From Myxococcota bacterium (GTDB lineage: Bacteria > Myxococcota_A > Polyangia > Polyangiales > Houyiibacteriaceae), in NCBI GenBank assembly GCA_028284955.1, contig JANQQS010000131.1, forward strand, positions 1-53,257: a stretch of DNA of 53,257 bases, in the 5' to 3' direction. The notes beneath the pieces were generated by a model that was not told the origin of the DNA, ran no database searches, and saw only the letters and a list, made by a program, of their open reading frames with translations. Numbering within the stretch: position 1 is the first letter of the stretch; every line of letters begins with the position of its first letter. This document shows, piece after piece, positions 33,719 to 43,284 of the stretch. Made by a program: the position numbers and the translations under genes.

Positions 33719-33898
33719 TTGGTCATTGGTTGTCGCTCGTCATAGACTCTTACATCGGTCATGGCCCCCTACATCAGGCCCACGACCACTTAGATCACAG
33801 GTCCCCACAAAGGTCAAAAAAAGACTGCCAGAAATTTGCGCGTCGGTGTCCGCGCCGCCGCAGAGGGCACCTCGCCGCCCGACTAACTATGCGAAACG

Positions 33899-35101
33899 TT
33901 AGGGAGCGACGATGCGATGGATCACGACTGGGCCTTCCGGATGCGAGACCACGACGATCGATTCGGTTGTGTCAAACCGCACGGTGGTGATTTCACCCAG
34001 GTAGTTGAGCGGCACGCCTGAAGCCACAGCGTCTGACGCGGTCACCACGGACATCGTGTCGCCAGACACGTCGGTCCGACCGCTCACCGAAAGCAAGCCG
34101 GCAGCATCGAGAATCTGGTAGGTGCCGGAATGCGAGCCGCCGCCATCAAACACCATCACTACGCCCCCGCGCAACAGGAAGCTTGCGAGCGCAGTGGACC
34201 ACTGGCGCCCAAGCATGGTGAGCGTGGAGTCGTTCGATCCTTGCTGTGAATAGACCAAGAACACGTCGGCGTCAGCGAGAAGCAGCGGCACTTGTCCAGC
34301 ATCGCTCGCTACCGTGCGGTTGACGCCGGCGCCGAGGTTGGCGTTGATGTTGCTGATCGATCGGGCCGACGCGTCGCCTTCGTAGACGAGCGCTTCGATC
34401 GGCGAACTGGTAGCGATGCCCACCGAGTTGGATACCAAAAGGTTCATTCCGGCGCGCGTGTTGTCGTAGCTGTGGCCAATGAGCACGACGTGACCGGCCG
34501 ACGCCGCGATGCACATACCGTCTTGGCAAAGTCCGCTCGCGCAGTTTCGGCCGCATCCCCCGCAGTTGTCCGGGCTGTTGCTGGTGTCGACGCAAAACCC
34601 GCTACAGAACGTGGTCGGTGGCGCGCACAGCGGCTCGCAACTTCCGGAGGAGCAAACGGTTCCTGCCCCGCAAATCAACCCACAGCGACCACAATTTCGA
34701 GGGTCGACATTGGGGCTCACGCAGACGTCGTCGCAGCAGATCTCGCCAATATCGCAGGCGCAGGACACACCGCCGTCGCCCATGCCGCCATCGCCCACTC
34801 CGCCATCGCCAACTTGCCCATCAAGAGGCGGGTTCGAAGAGTCAAAGATGCTGCCGTCGCCAAACCCTCCGTCGAGATCGCCGGCGTCAGGATCCGTACG
34901 ACATTCTCCGGAGATGCACACCAAGCCGAAATCGCATCGGTTGCCGCAGGCACCGCAGTGGAGCGGATTCGAGTTGGTGTCTACGCAGCGGCCATTGCAA
35001 ACGGTGAACCCTTCGCGGCATTCTCCCCCGACAATCGCGCTGCCGCAGCTCGCGACAAACAGCATTCCCAGCGCAAACATCCACGCGCAAATCGGCTTCA
35101 T
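33899..35101 (-). CDS. Cys-rich surface lipoprotein
   Basis: A 400-residue protein. The signal sequence ends at VASCGS (lipoprotein-like). Residues 28-200 contain three Cys-rich repeats of the type NPLHCGACGNRC / DPRNCGRCGLIC / SPDNCGGCGRNC, separated by a Gly/Asp-rich linker (VGDGGVGDGGMGDGG). The C-terminal ~200 residues form a globular domain beginning GHVVLIGHSYDNTRAGM and containing VVMVFDGGGSHSG, loosely like a glutamine-amidotransferase or ThuA-type fold. Overlaps the upstream OmpA/TSP3 gene by 4 bp, so the two are coupled and probably work at the outer membrane. Confidence 0.8.
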   Translation of the reverse strand: MKPICAWMFALGMLFVASCGSAIVGGECREGFTVCNGRCVDTNSNPLHCGACGNRCDFGLVCISGECRTDPDAGDLDGGFGDGSIFDSSNPPLDGQVGDGGVGDGGMGDGGVSCACDIGEICCDDVCVSPNVDPRNCGRCGLICGAGTVCSSGSCEPLCAPPTTFCSGFCVDTSNSPDNCGGCGRNCASGLCQDGMCIAASAGHVVLIGHSYDNTRAGMNLLVSNSVGIATSSPIEALVYEGDASARSISNINANLGAGVNRTVASDAGQVPLLLADADVFLVYSQQGSNDSTLTMLGRQWSTALASFLLRGGVVMVFDGGGSHSGTYQILDAAGLLSVSGRTDVSGDTMSVVTASDAVASGVPLNYLGEITTVRFDTTESIVVVSHPEGPVVIHRIVAP

Positions 35102-36555
35102 TGCGCTCCCTCCTCTGCTCCCGTCTGATTCGGTCTCTTGGGTTTCGCAGGGCCCGATCCTGCCTTACTTGACCCTCTAGTACCCGAGTCGGCCGCATCG
35201 TCCGCGGGCTGACTCGCATCGGGATCGGCATCAAACACCATGTCTGGCGCGGGCGCAGGGCCCTCCGGGGCGATGGGTCGACGCGCCAGCACCACAAACT
35301 CGACGCGCCGGTTGAGCTGGTGAGCCTGCTCCGTTTCTTCTGAACTGCGCGGCTGGGTAGATCCATATCCACGCGAATCGATGACGTTTTCGGGAATGCC
35401 TTCCGAAATCAGGAACTTCATCACATTGCGCGCGCGCCGTTCGCTGAGACGCTGGTTGTAGTCTTCGTTGCCGCGGACGTCGGCGTGACCTTCGATCCGC
35501 ACGCGAGCCCACTCTGGATGCTGCCGGTAGAGATTGACGATCGCGCGAATGATCGGGCGCGCCGCGCTCTTGACGCGCGCGCGCTCAAAATCGAATAGAA
35601 CACGCTCCTCGAGCACGATGCGATCGTCGATCAATTCGATCAGCCCTTCATCGGGGCACCCATCTTCGTCGTCGACTCCATTGACCACCTCGGGCTCGTT
35701 CGGACAGGCGTCGCTTACGTCGAGAATTCCATCTTGGTCGTTGTCGGTGTCGGGGCAGCCGTCTTCGTCTTCAAACTCATCGATGTCTTCGGGCTCGAGA
35801 GGGCATCCATCGTCTAGGTCAGCGACCCCGTCTTTGTCGTTGTCCCATTCGGGGCAACCGTCCTCATCCTGAAATCCATCGACATCTTCCGCGTCGTTCG
35901 GACACGCGTCGTCTGGATCCAAAATGCCATCCGCATCGCGGTCGCCGACTCGCTTGTCGCCCACGATATCGCCAGGCGCAGGCCGACGGTCGAAGAAGGT
36001 TCCTTCCGCTCCGAACACAATCAGCTGCGCATCTCGGCCATCGAGCTCGTTGCTCGGCTGGATGAAATGGATGTAGCGAACGAACGGCCCTAGGCCGTAC
36101 TCCCCAATCGCGAAGGAGTAGCCAAGCCCCACTTCGAGCGCGGCACGACCCAAGTCGCCCGTGATCCCGCCACCCGCGGCGCCCTCGATCCAGAGCGATG
36201 TACCGCGCGCGGGGTCGCCCGAGGTAATGATCGGTCGAAATCGCAATGCAGCGGAAAACGTGGTGAAGGTTCCGATGCCGGGGTCTTCGCGTCCCGGGTC
36301 GTCGGGAGCGGAGCCATCAAAGAGCATCCCTGTGCGCGCCTGGGCGCCAACGAGCATCCAGGGAAAGATCGCGCGTCGAACGGATACCGCGCCGCTCAAG
36401 CCTGGCCCGTACAGGCTGCTTTGGGGCTCCCCGATCGGCAGCACGAAGCCGCCTTCGACCGAAAGAAGCCAAGGTTCACTGGCCGAAGCCCGACGAGCCG
36501 ACCCCAAAACCATCAGTGCAACCAAACAACCCCAACAAGCAAACTGGCGTGCCAC
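35098..36555 (-). CDS. Outer-membrane protein with TSP3 repeats and OmpA C-terminal domain
   Basis: About 485 residues. A signal peptide ends near SARRASA, followed by a ~190-residue beta-barrel-like N-terminal region. Three thrombospondin type-3 calcium repeats follow (DRDADGILDPDDACPND, DNDKDGVADLDDGCPLE, DNDQDGILDVSDACPNE), then an OmpA peptidoglycan-binding domain (VRIEGHADVRGNEDYNQRLS, RGYGSTQPRSS). GTG 36555 is proposed because GGGGGAAG lies upstream; an in-frame GTG at 36603 would add 16 residues. Operon partner of the Cys-rich lipoprotein. Likely links the outer membrane to peptidoglycan. Confidence 0.88.
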   Translation of the reverse strand: MARQFACWGCLVALMVLGSARRASASEPWLLSVEGGFVLPIGEPQSSLYGPGLSGAVSVRRAIFPWMLVGAQARTGMLFDGSAPDDPGREDPGIGTFTTFSAALRFRPIITSGDPARGTSLWIEGAAGGGITGDLGRAALEVGLGYSFAIGEYGLGPFVRYIHFIQPSNELDGRDAQLIVFGAEGTFFDRRPAPGDIVGDKRVGDRDADGILDPDDACPNDAEDVDGFQDEDGCPEWDNDKDGVADLDDGCPLEPEDIDEFEDEDGCPDTDNDQDGILDVSDACPNEPEVVNGVDDEDGCPDEGLIELIDDRIVLEERVLFDFERARVKSAARPIIRAIVNLYRQHPEWARVRIEGHADVRGNEDYNQRLSERRARNVMKFLISEGIPENVIDSRGYGSTQPRSSEETEQAHQLNRRVEFVVLARRPIAPEGPAPAPDMVFDADPDASQPADDAADSGTRGSSKAGSGPAKPKRPNQTGAEEGAQ

Positions 36556-36780
36556 GCGCGTCTTCCCCCATTGCCAGGACGACCAGCAGCACCTCAATAA
36601 CACCGAGTCTGAAATTATTCAGCACCGGTGGGTGTGCTGCAAACCTTTTGGTAGCGTAGCGTACTCATAATCGCGCCCAGTTGCCGAAAAAGTCTGCAAA
36701 CGAGATGGCGCGGACTCGATGAATTGCATGCTCGTTCGGGAAACGTGAGGCCGCTCACCACGCGTCTGCGCACCACCCAC

Positions 36781-38685
36781 CTAGAGATCGAGCTCGCTCG
36801 CGTCGGCCCCGGAAGCGCGGTCCATGATGAAGCTGTAGCGAGGCGCGGGGTCTTTACCCATCAGTTCGTTGAGCAGGCGGTCGGTTTCAAGTTCGCCTTC
36901 GATGGTGACGCGAAGCGCTTTTCGTTTTGCAGGGTCGAGGGTGGTATCGCGAAGCTCCGTCGCCGTCATTTCGCCGAGACCTTTGAAGCGACTGATGTTG
37001 GGTTTGGCGTTCTTCGCCAGGCCGGACAGAACGCGATCTCGTTCCGCGTCGTCAAGCGCCCAGTGCGTATCGTTGCCCACGTCGATTCGGTAGAGCGGCG
37101 GCTGCGCCAAGAATATGTGCCCTCCCCGCACCAACGCCGGCAAGAGCCGGTAAAAAAAAGTAAGCAACAGCGTGGCGATGTGGTGGCCGTCGCTGTCGGC
37201 ATCCATCAGCAGGAAAACACGGCCGTAGCGTAGTTTCGAAATGTCAAAACTCTTTCCGATCCCGCAGCCGAGCGCGCTGACCACGTTGCTCAATTCTTTG
37301 TTGCTCATGACCTGAGCCGCCGAGGCGCGTTCTGCGTTGAGCACCTTTCCGCGCAACGGCAAAATCGCTTGGGTTCGTCGGTCGCGACCCTGCTTGGCGT
37401 TCCCGCCCGCGCTATCGCCCTCGACGAGGAAGATCTCGCTTTCGTCAGGATTGGTGCTTGCGCAGTCGGAGAGCTTACCGGGGAGATTGAGGCGATGGCT
37501 CACTGCGGTTTTGCGCAACACCTGTTTGCTGGCCGCTCGGCTCGCGGCCCGGGCACGTGCCGAAAGAACGATGCGTCCGCAGATCGCATCCGCCGAGGAT
37601 TTGTTCTGCAGCAACCAATGTTCGAGTGCGCTCCGAACCGTGCCTTCGACTTGGCCGGTAACCTCCGGATTGTTGAGTCGGTCTTTGGTCTGTCCCTGAA
37701 ACTGCGGCTCGGCCACGTATACGCTCAATACCGCCACGAGGCCTTCGCGGATATCTTCGGCGGATATCTTCAAGCCTTTGGGCGACAGTTTGTGCGCGTC
37801 CAGATATCCGCGAACCGCCTTGCTGAGCGCGTTCTTGAGCCCATTTTCGTGGCTGCCGCCCGACCCGGTCGAAATTCCGTTGGCGTAGGTCTTGAGCACT
37901 TCATCGGTGGACTCGGTCCACTGCAGGGCAAGCTCCATGCGACCTTCACCGAGGCGTTCGAGGGTAAATGGCTCGGCATGAACCGGGCTGTGGCCGCGTT
38001 GCGCGACGAGCTTCGCCAGGAAATCCACGATCCCGCGAGGGTGCTCAAGCGTGGTCCGCGTTCCTTCGTGGTCCTGAAATACGATTTTTAGGCCCTTGTG
38101 CACATACGTCTTCGCTTCGAGCACTTCGCGCACGCGCGCGGGATCGAAGCGGGATTTGCCAAATACTTTGGTGTCGGGCCGAAAATGAATCTGAGTGCCG
38201 CGCTTGCTCGTCTTCGCTCCGGCGCGCACTTTGCTGCTCGGAACACCGCGGGCGTACGATTGGGTGTAGGTCTTACCGGAGCGCCACACGCTCGCGGTCA
38301 GTTCGGACGACAGAGCGTTGACGACCGACGAACCGACGCCGTGCAGCCCGCCGGATACCTGGTAGCTCTTCTTGCCGAACTTGCCTCCCGCGTGGAGCGT
38401 AGTGAGGATGAGCTCGAGCGCGGATTTCTTGTGCTTGGGATGACGGTCGACCGGTATCCCGCGTCCGTTGTCGCGCACGGTGGCGCCTCGAAGATCTTTG
38501 TCGAGCTCGACTTCAATGCGATTGGCGTGGCCCCCGATCGCTTCGTCCACCGAGTTGTCGACGATTTCCCAAAGCAGGTGGTGAAACCCCCGAGCATCCG
38601 TGCTTCCGATATACATCGCGGGGCGCTTGCGCACCGGCTCGAGCCCTTCGAGCACCTCGATTTCGCTGGCGTCGTACTTGGCCAT
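36781..38685 (-). CDS. parE: DNA topoisomerase IV subunit B
   Basis: A 634-residue type IIA topoisomerase ATPase subunit. GHKL ATP-binding motifs: EIVDNSVDEA, DNGRGIPV and GGLHGVGSSVVNAL. TOPRIM: EIFLVEGDSAGG, LPLRGKVLNAE and the Mg-binding MDADSDGHHI. The length and lack of the large GyrB insertion favour ParE. It decatenates chromosomes together with ParC, encoded just upstream. The start codon immediately follows a 20-bp inverted-repeat arm at the end of the 165-bp parC-parE intergenic element. Confidence 0.93.
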   Translation of the reverse strand: MAKYDASEIEVLEGLEPVRKRPAMYIGSTDARGFHHLLWEIVDNSVDEAIGGHANRIEVELDKDLRGATVRDNGRGIPVDRHPKHKKSALELILTTLHAGGKFGKKSYQVSGGLHGVGSSVVNALSSELTASVWRSGKTYTQSYARGVPSSKVRAGAKTSKRGTQIHFRPDTKVFGKSRFDPARVREVLEAKTYVHKGLKIVFQDHEGTRTTLEHPRGIVDFLAKLVAQRGHSPVHAEPFTLERLGEGRMELALQWTESTDEVLKTYANGISTGSGGSHENGLKNALSKAVRGYLDAHKLSPKGLKISAEDIREGLVAVLSVYVAEPQFQGQTKDRLNNPEVTGQVEGTVRSALEHWLLQNKSSADAICGRIVLSARARAASRAASKQVLRKTAVSHRLNLPGKLSDCASTNPDESEIFLVEGDSAGGNAKQGRDRRTQAILPLRGKVLNAERASAAQVMSNKELSNVVSALGCGIGKSFDISKLRYGRVFLLMDADSDGHHIATLLLTFFYRLLPALVRGGHIFLAQPPLYRIDVGNDTHWALDDAERDRVLSGLAKNAKPNISRFKGLGEMTATELRDTTLDPAKRKALRVTIEGELETDRLLNELMGKDPAPRYSFIMDRASGADASELDL

Positions 38686-38850
38686 CTAGTGCTTAGTCCC
38701 AACTGATTTGAGCGATGCTCGCGCCGGATTCGGCGACAGCGGCAAGGCGGGAGGAGGAAGAATAGCCGAAACTATTTTGACGACGAGCAACGCAGCCGGT
38801 GGTGGCGAAGACAAGCGAGGACGATCAAAGCAGTTGAGACTAAGCACTAG
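38686..38850. repeat. 165-bp element with 20-bp terminal inverted repeats between parC and parE
   Basis: CTAGTGCTTAGTCCCAACTG (38686-38705) is the reverse complement of 38831-38850 with one mismatch. The outer ends contain the parC stop codon and touch the parE ATG. The internal ~125 bp is Gly/Arg-codon-like, GC-rich and without a supported gene. It could be a MITE-like insertion or an mRNA stem-loop controlling parE translation. No clear target-site duplication was seen. Confidence 0.75.
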
Positions 38851-41216
38851 TGCTCTTCCGGGTCGGGAAATTCTGGCACGGTCGGTAGCTCAACCACCAC
38901 GCGGTCGATCCCGCCTCGTTTCACGAGCGCAAAACCTTTTCCGCCCCGAGAGACGGTTTCGTATTTTCGGGTGGTGATGCGATATTCGGTGCCGCTGCTT
39001 CTCGAGACGACGAACGCGCTGTCATCGTCCACCAGAAGCTTCGCGCCCACCAGCGCGTCAGTCGGCGCGAGCTTGATCAACATCACGCCTTTGCCCGGCC
39101 CCGCGAGCACCGAAACGTCTTCTGCAGGGCAGAGCAGTGCGCGTCCCTGTCTGGTCGCGCAGGCTACCACCTCGCCGTCTTCCACCCACTCCACGTACAC
39201 CACCTCGTCGTTGTTTCCGACACGACAAAATCGCCGCCCGCTACGGCTGGTGGGTTCTCGATGATTGGTGAGCGAAAATCTCAAACACATGCCTTTTCGC
39301 GTCACCGCAAGAGCCAGCGGTGGCTCGGGCTCCGCGGCATCTTCAGTCGGCTCCGGAACCTCCATGAAGCGCGGATCAAAACTCATGACAGAGACAACGC
39401 GTTCTCCGTCCTTCATTTTCAGCAATGTCTGCAGCGGTGTGCCATGACCGCTGGTTGCCGCGATGTCGACGAAGCGGAGCACGTAGCACACGCCCTGGGA
39501 CGAAAAGAGCGCCAGAGAGCTCCGCGTGGATCCCGCGACAACCGCCATCACCCGATCGCCCTCACGCACGCGCGTCGTACCCACGTCTTTGACGCGCTGT
39601 TGCCGCTTGATCCATCCCTGCTGCGTGACCACCACCATGGCGTCTTCGTCTACAATGAAGGCGTTCGCATCGAACTGTGGTTCGTCGAGCCGCGTCACGA
39701 CTCGGGTGCGACGAGGGCTGGGGTAGGCCTCTGCGAGCTCGTGCAGCTCGGCGCGAATCAGTTTCCATCGCGCGGCTTTGCTCTTGAGCAGTTTTTCGAT
39801 TCGGCGGGCGTCTTTTTTCTTGGCCTCGAGCTCTTCTCGGAGCACCAAGATCTGCAGCTTGGCCAAACGATAAAGCTTGAGCTCCAAAATGGCGTCGACT
39901 TGGTCTTCATCCAGTTTGAAACGCTTGATGATCTTCTGCGCCGCGTCCGATTTCCCTTCCGACCGGCGAATGATGCGAATGGTTTCGTCGAGCGCGTCGA
40001 AAATCGTGACGAAGCCTTCGAGAATATGAATGCGATCGCGCAGTTTCTGGAGGTCGAAGGCAAGCCGTTTTTCGACCACCTCCATGCGAAAATCGAGAAA
40101 ATGACGGAGCACCGCGGACAACCCCAGCCGCTCTGGCGCTGCCACGTCGGGGGAGTCGGTGGGCACCAGGCACGTGAGGTTGACCGATACGCTGGTTTGC
40201 AGCGGCGTATGTTTGAAGAGGTAGGCCGCGATTAGCTGGGGGTCTGAGCCGCGTTTCACCTCGCACACCACGCGACATTCTTCTGCGCTTTCATCTCGCA
40301 CATCCACCAGCGCAGGCATCTTGCGCTGAATGATCACTTCCGCGATTTTCTCCACCAAAGCGCGTCGTTCCACGCCGTAGGGGATCGACTGAATCACGAA
40401 GAGATCGTGGCTGCCCGCGTTCTCCGACGTCCATTCGCCCCGCAGCTTGAGCGACCCCTGGCCGTTTTCATACGCCGCCACCAAGTCTGATTTTGAGCTC
40501 ACGAGCTGGCCCCCGGTGGGAAAATCTGGCCCCTTGATGCTGCGCAGAAGCTGCCGCAGGCTGATGTTTGGCTCGTCGATCATGGCGATCGCGCCGCGCA
40601 CCACTTCACCCATATTGTGCGGGGGAATCGACGTCGCCATGCCCACCGCGATGCCCTGCGAACCGTTGACGAGCATGGCGGGAAACTGCGCCGGCAGCAC
40701 CACGGGTTCGAAGCGTGTGCCGTCGTAGTTGGGACGGAAATGAACCGTTTTCTTCCCGAGCTCTTCGAGCAGAACGTCGGCAAGCTGCGTCAGTCGCGCT
40801 TCGGTGTAGCGCATCGCGGCCGGAGAATCTCCGTCGGGCGAACCGAAGTTGCCGCGCCCGTCCACCAGCGGCATGCGCATCACAAAATCCTGCGCCATTC
40901 GAGCCAGCGCGTCGTAGATCGCCACATCGCCATGGGGATGAAACTTACCCATCACGTCGCCCACGATCGCCGCTGATTTGCGGTACCGCGCATCGCTACG
41001 AAGCCGCAACTCGTTGAACATCGTATACAAGATCCGCCGCTGCACTGGCTTCAGCCCGTCGCGTACATCGGGAAGCGCACGAGCTGTGATCACGCTCAGC
41101 GCGTAGTTCAAATAACGTCGCTGGGTTTCATCAGCCAGCGAAGCGTCGGTAAACGAGTGCATGGGCAGCGCGGTCTGTGCCTGCTTGCCCTTCCCTTTTC
41201 GCTTTCGCGCCAACGA
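38847..41216 (-). CDS. parC: DNA topoisomerase IV subunit A
   Basis: About 789 residues. Breakage-reunion domain with [37 protein letters not shown], and the active-site Tyr in MRYTEARL. A coiled region and a C-terminal beta-pinwheel follow. Only a weak GyrA-box-like segment (SRGGKG) is seen, near the C-terminus, which with the parE neighbour supports ParC. TTG 41216 is proposed as start because GGAGG (41223-41227) precedes it by 6 nt, giving [11 protein letters not shown]. In-frame ATGs at 41249 and 41162 are alternatives. Position 80-equivalent (E. coli ParC Ser80) reads Val. Confidence 0.92.
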   Translation of the reverse strand, partial: SLARKRKGKGKQAQTALPMHSFTDASLADETQRRYLNYALSVITARALPDVRDGLKPVQRRILYTMFNELRLRSDARYRKSAAIVGDVMGKFHPHGDVAIYDALARMAQDFVMRMPLVDGRGNFGSPDGDSPAAMRYTEARLTQLADVLLEELGKKTVHFRPNYDGTRFEPVVLPAQFPAMLVNGSQGIAVGMATSIPPHNMGEVVRGAIAMIDEPNISLRQLLRSIKGPDFPTGGQLVSSKSDLVAAYENGQGSLKLRGEWTSENAGSHDLFVIQSIPYGVERRALVEKIAEVIIQRKMPALVDVRDESAEECRVVCEVKRGSDPQLIAAYLFKHTPLQTSVSVNLTCLVPTDSPDVAAPERLGLSAVLRHFLDFRMEVVEKRLAFDLQKLRDRIHILEGFVTIFDALDETIRIIRRSEGKSDAAQKIIKRFKLDEDQVDAILELKLYRLAKLQILVLREELEAKKKDARRIEKLLKSKAARWKLIRAELHELAEAYPSPRRTRVVTRLDEPQFDANAFIVDEDAMVVVTQQGWIKRQQRVKDVGTTRVREGDRVMAVVAGSTRSSLALFSSQGVCYVLRFVDIAATSGHGTPLQTLLKMKDGERVVSVMSFDPRFMEVPEPTEDAAEPEPPLALAVTRKGMCLRFSLTNHREPTSRSGRRFCRVGNNDEVVYVEWVEDGEVVACATRQGRALLCPAEDVSVLAGPGKGVMLIKLAPTDALVGAKLLVDDDSAFVVSRSSGTEYRITTRKYETVSRGGKGFALVKRGGIDRVVVELPTVPEFPDPEEH

Positions 41217-41296
41217 CGTCCTCCACGGCTTATGCGCCGCGATTCGCATAGCAGCCGCCGAGGTCGAGCCGCAAATTTTCGTATTCGAAGGAGGAT

Positions 41297-42343
41297 CTAC
41301 CGACGCCGGCGACGCCAGCCAAGCCACACTACGGCCGCAGCCAACCCAAAGGGCAAGCTGGTCAGACGCAATGGTCGACCGTGCGCCACGGTGCACACTG
41401 TGCCGCGAAGATCCGAAGCGTTTGAGGCCGCGCTGAACATCGGAACGCAGATGTCGAAATCGCCGGCCGGGTCGCAGCGCATGTTGCTTCCGCAGATCGA
41501 ATCGGAATCGCAAAGCATGGTGCAAAACGTTTGCGTTCCACGCTCGGCACATCCGCCGAAAGTGCAGTCATCATTGGTGCGGCAGGGCGCTCCGAGTTCA
41601 CCCTCTTCGGGTTGCCCTGAACTCGTTGCCCCATCTACCGGGCGGGAGGTGGGTCGATTCGGCATCGGGGAGTCATCATCGCCAGGCGGTGGGTCAGGTG
41701 GGGGTGGGTCGGGAGGTGGTGTATCGGGTGGCGGGTTGGGCGGTGGAGACCCCGGGTCGCGCGGATAGAGCTCGCAAATCGCGTCTCGGTCATCATCCGC
41801 CAGCGAGCTCACACCGCCGCTATATCGAGCCACCATGGCCGAATCCGGGCTTTGCGAATGGCCGATCCCGAAAAAGTGCCCGAACTCGTGAAGGATGATC
41901 GAATAGGCATCCACTTCCTGCCGATTTTGCGGGGCGCCGCGCACCCACTGATAGTCGTCGCCGTTAAACGCGATATCCGACTCCGCACTGGTGCTCGACG
42001 ATCGAAACGTCGTCCGGCCGATGGTGGCGGACGAATGGGGCCAGTTCGACTCGATCCATCCCACGACGTTTTGGTCATCCGCAGCATCGGGGGGGCTACC
42101 CGTCGTGCCTTCATACTCCGCCACCAAATCCGTGCAGTCGAACGCCGCCCAATCGGCAATCGCGCGATCGATGAGTTCTCGCGTGCCGCTCGCGCCTAAA
42201 TCGCTTGAAACCTCGGCGAGCGACCACCGCACGGGAAGGCGCCACGGCCCGTGCACCAATGTAAACGCGCCCACCGGGGCCGCGACGGCGAACACGCCTG
42301 CCGACAGCAAAGCACTGAGGATGATCCGCTGACGTCGCGTCAC
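41297..42343 (-). CDS. Matrixin-like secreted metalloprotease with C-terminal membrane tail
   Basis: A 348-residue protein with a signal peptide, then a catalytic domain with the zinc motif [12 protein letters not shown] (HExxHxxGxxH) followed by [10 protein letters not shown] as Met-turn region, typical of metzincin M10 proteases. A Pro-rich linker ([16 protein letters not shown]) and a small Cys-rich region follow. The C-terminus is a hydrophobic helix ending in five Arg ([14 protein letters not shown]), resembling the MYXO-CTERM surface-sorting tail. Overlaps the upstream secreted-protein gene by 4 bp. Confidence 0.88.
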   Translation of the reverse strand: MTRRQRIILSALLSAGVFAVAAPVGAFTLVHGPWRLPVRWSLAEVSSDLGASGTRELIDRAIADWAAFDCTDLVAEYEGTTGSPPDAADDQNVVGWIESNWPHSSATIGRTTFRSSSTSAESDIAFNGDDYQWVRGAPQNRQEVDAYSIILHEFGHFFGIGHSQSPDSAMVARYSGGVSSLADDDRDAICELYPRDPGSPPPNPPPDTPPPDPPPPDPPPGDDDSPMPNRPTSRPVDGATSSGQPEEGELGAPCRTNDDCTFGGCAERGTQTFCTMLCDSDSICGSNMRCDPAGDFDICVPMFSAASNASDLRGTVCTVAHGRPLRLTSLPFGLAAAVVWLGWRRRRR

Positions 42344-42954
42344 TGAGACATCCGCTCGTGTTCGCGCACGCGACGGCGCACGAAATCTAGCAAGTTTTCG
42401 AGCAGCATCGCGGGACGAGGACCGCCTGGTTCAAATGCTACTCGACCCGCATTTCGCTGCAGTAGAGAGACGCCGCCGAGGTTGCGCTCGGCAATCTCTC
42501 CCGCGGACTCTTGCTTGATATGAAAGCAGCCTTGCACCATCCCGAGCGTTCGAAACCCGCCCGCGTCCTTCTCCAGAAATAGCAGCAGGTCCTCGCCGGG
42601 GGTGTACTTCGGGGTTCCGTCGACCCGAGAAACATTGTTTCCCCAGCGCCCCCCCGCTTCCTGAATCGTGATTTCCCCGTCCCGTGTGCCGGCGAGAGCC
42701 TTGTTCAAACCGGGTCCCTTGAGCCAGCTCCGTACCCGCACGTCCGTGAGCGTGACCACATCCCACGAGCCTTGCGTCAGCACCAAGCGCGACCCAGAGC
42801 GAGTCACTGTGCCACGAACGATGGCGTCCGCTTCATCGACCAATCGTTCGAGCGGCATTTCCTCGACCACGGTCGCATGCGCCGTCCACGAGACGGTAAG
42901 CACCGACAGAACGATCGTCAGCCCCGCGAGTCGTGACGGCACCTCATGTCGCAC
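42340..42954 (-). CDS. Secreted protein of unknown function, partner of the metalloprotease
   Basis: A 204-residue protein with a signal peptide (LAGLTIVLSVLTVSWTAHA). The mature part starts ATVVEEMPLERLVDEADAIVRGTV, a pattern I associate with secreted proteins encoded beside matrixin-like proteases in Myxococcota, but I cannot name the family. Beta-rich, no catalytic motif seen. The ATGA overlap with the protease gene implies co-translation; an inhibitor or chaperone role is speculative. Confidence 0.75.
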   Translation of the reverse strand: MRHEVPSRLAGLTIVLSVLTVSWTAHATVVEEMPLERLVDEADAIVRGTVTRSGSRLVLTQGSWDVVTLTDVRVRSWLKGPGLNKALAGTRDGEITIQEAGGRWGNNVSRVDGTPKYTPGEDLLLFLEKDAGGFRTLGMVQGCFHIKQESAGEIAERNLGGVSLLQRNAGRVAFEPGGPRPAMLLENLLDFVRRRVREHERMSQ

Positions 42955-43284
42955 GCCATCACGAGAAGCAAATTGTACGCCTGTGGGAATGAGGATAAAT
43001 CCCTCATTGTTTCAGCCGGTTGGGGTATCGCCGAGGGCAGCATCCTGGGGTGTATCGCCCCCATGCTGTGGGAATCCACCCACAGCCCAAAGGGTCACCG
43101 ACACGGGGCGCCGGGGTCGACCGTGGCCGAGAAGCAACGACAGCCAGCGCTCATGAAATCGATCGGAGGCGCGATCGCGAACCCGTGTATCCCAATTACC
43201 TACTTGACCCTACTGTAGTTTCCAGGAAAGTTTCCATTTCGTGTCAACGGGGGTGGCGCGGCGCATCAAGAAGTCGAGGAAACT
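42955..43284. other. Divergent intergenic region with two hairpins
   Basis: 330 bp between the divergent genes at 42954 and 43285. Contains hairpin AATGAGG/CCTCATT (42988-42994/43002-43008) and hairpin GCTGTGGG/CCCACAGC (43065-43072/43079-43086, loop AATCCA), plus a repeated GGGGTRTATCGCC-like segment (near 43022 and 43048). No gene is supported. It presumably holds both promoters. Confidence 0.5.
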
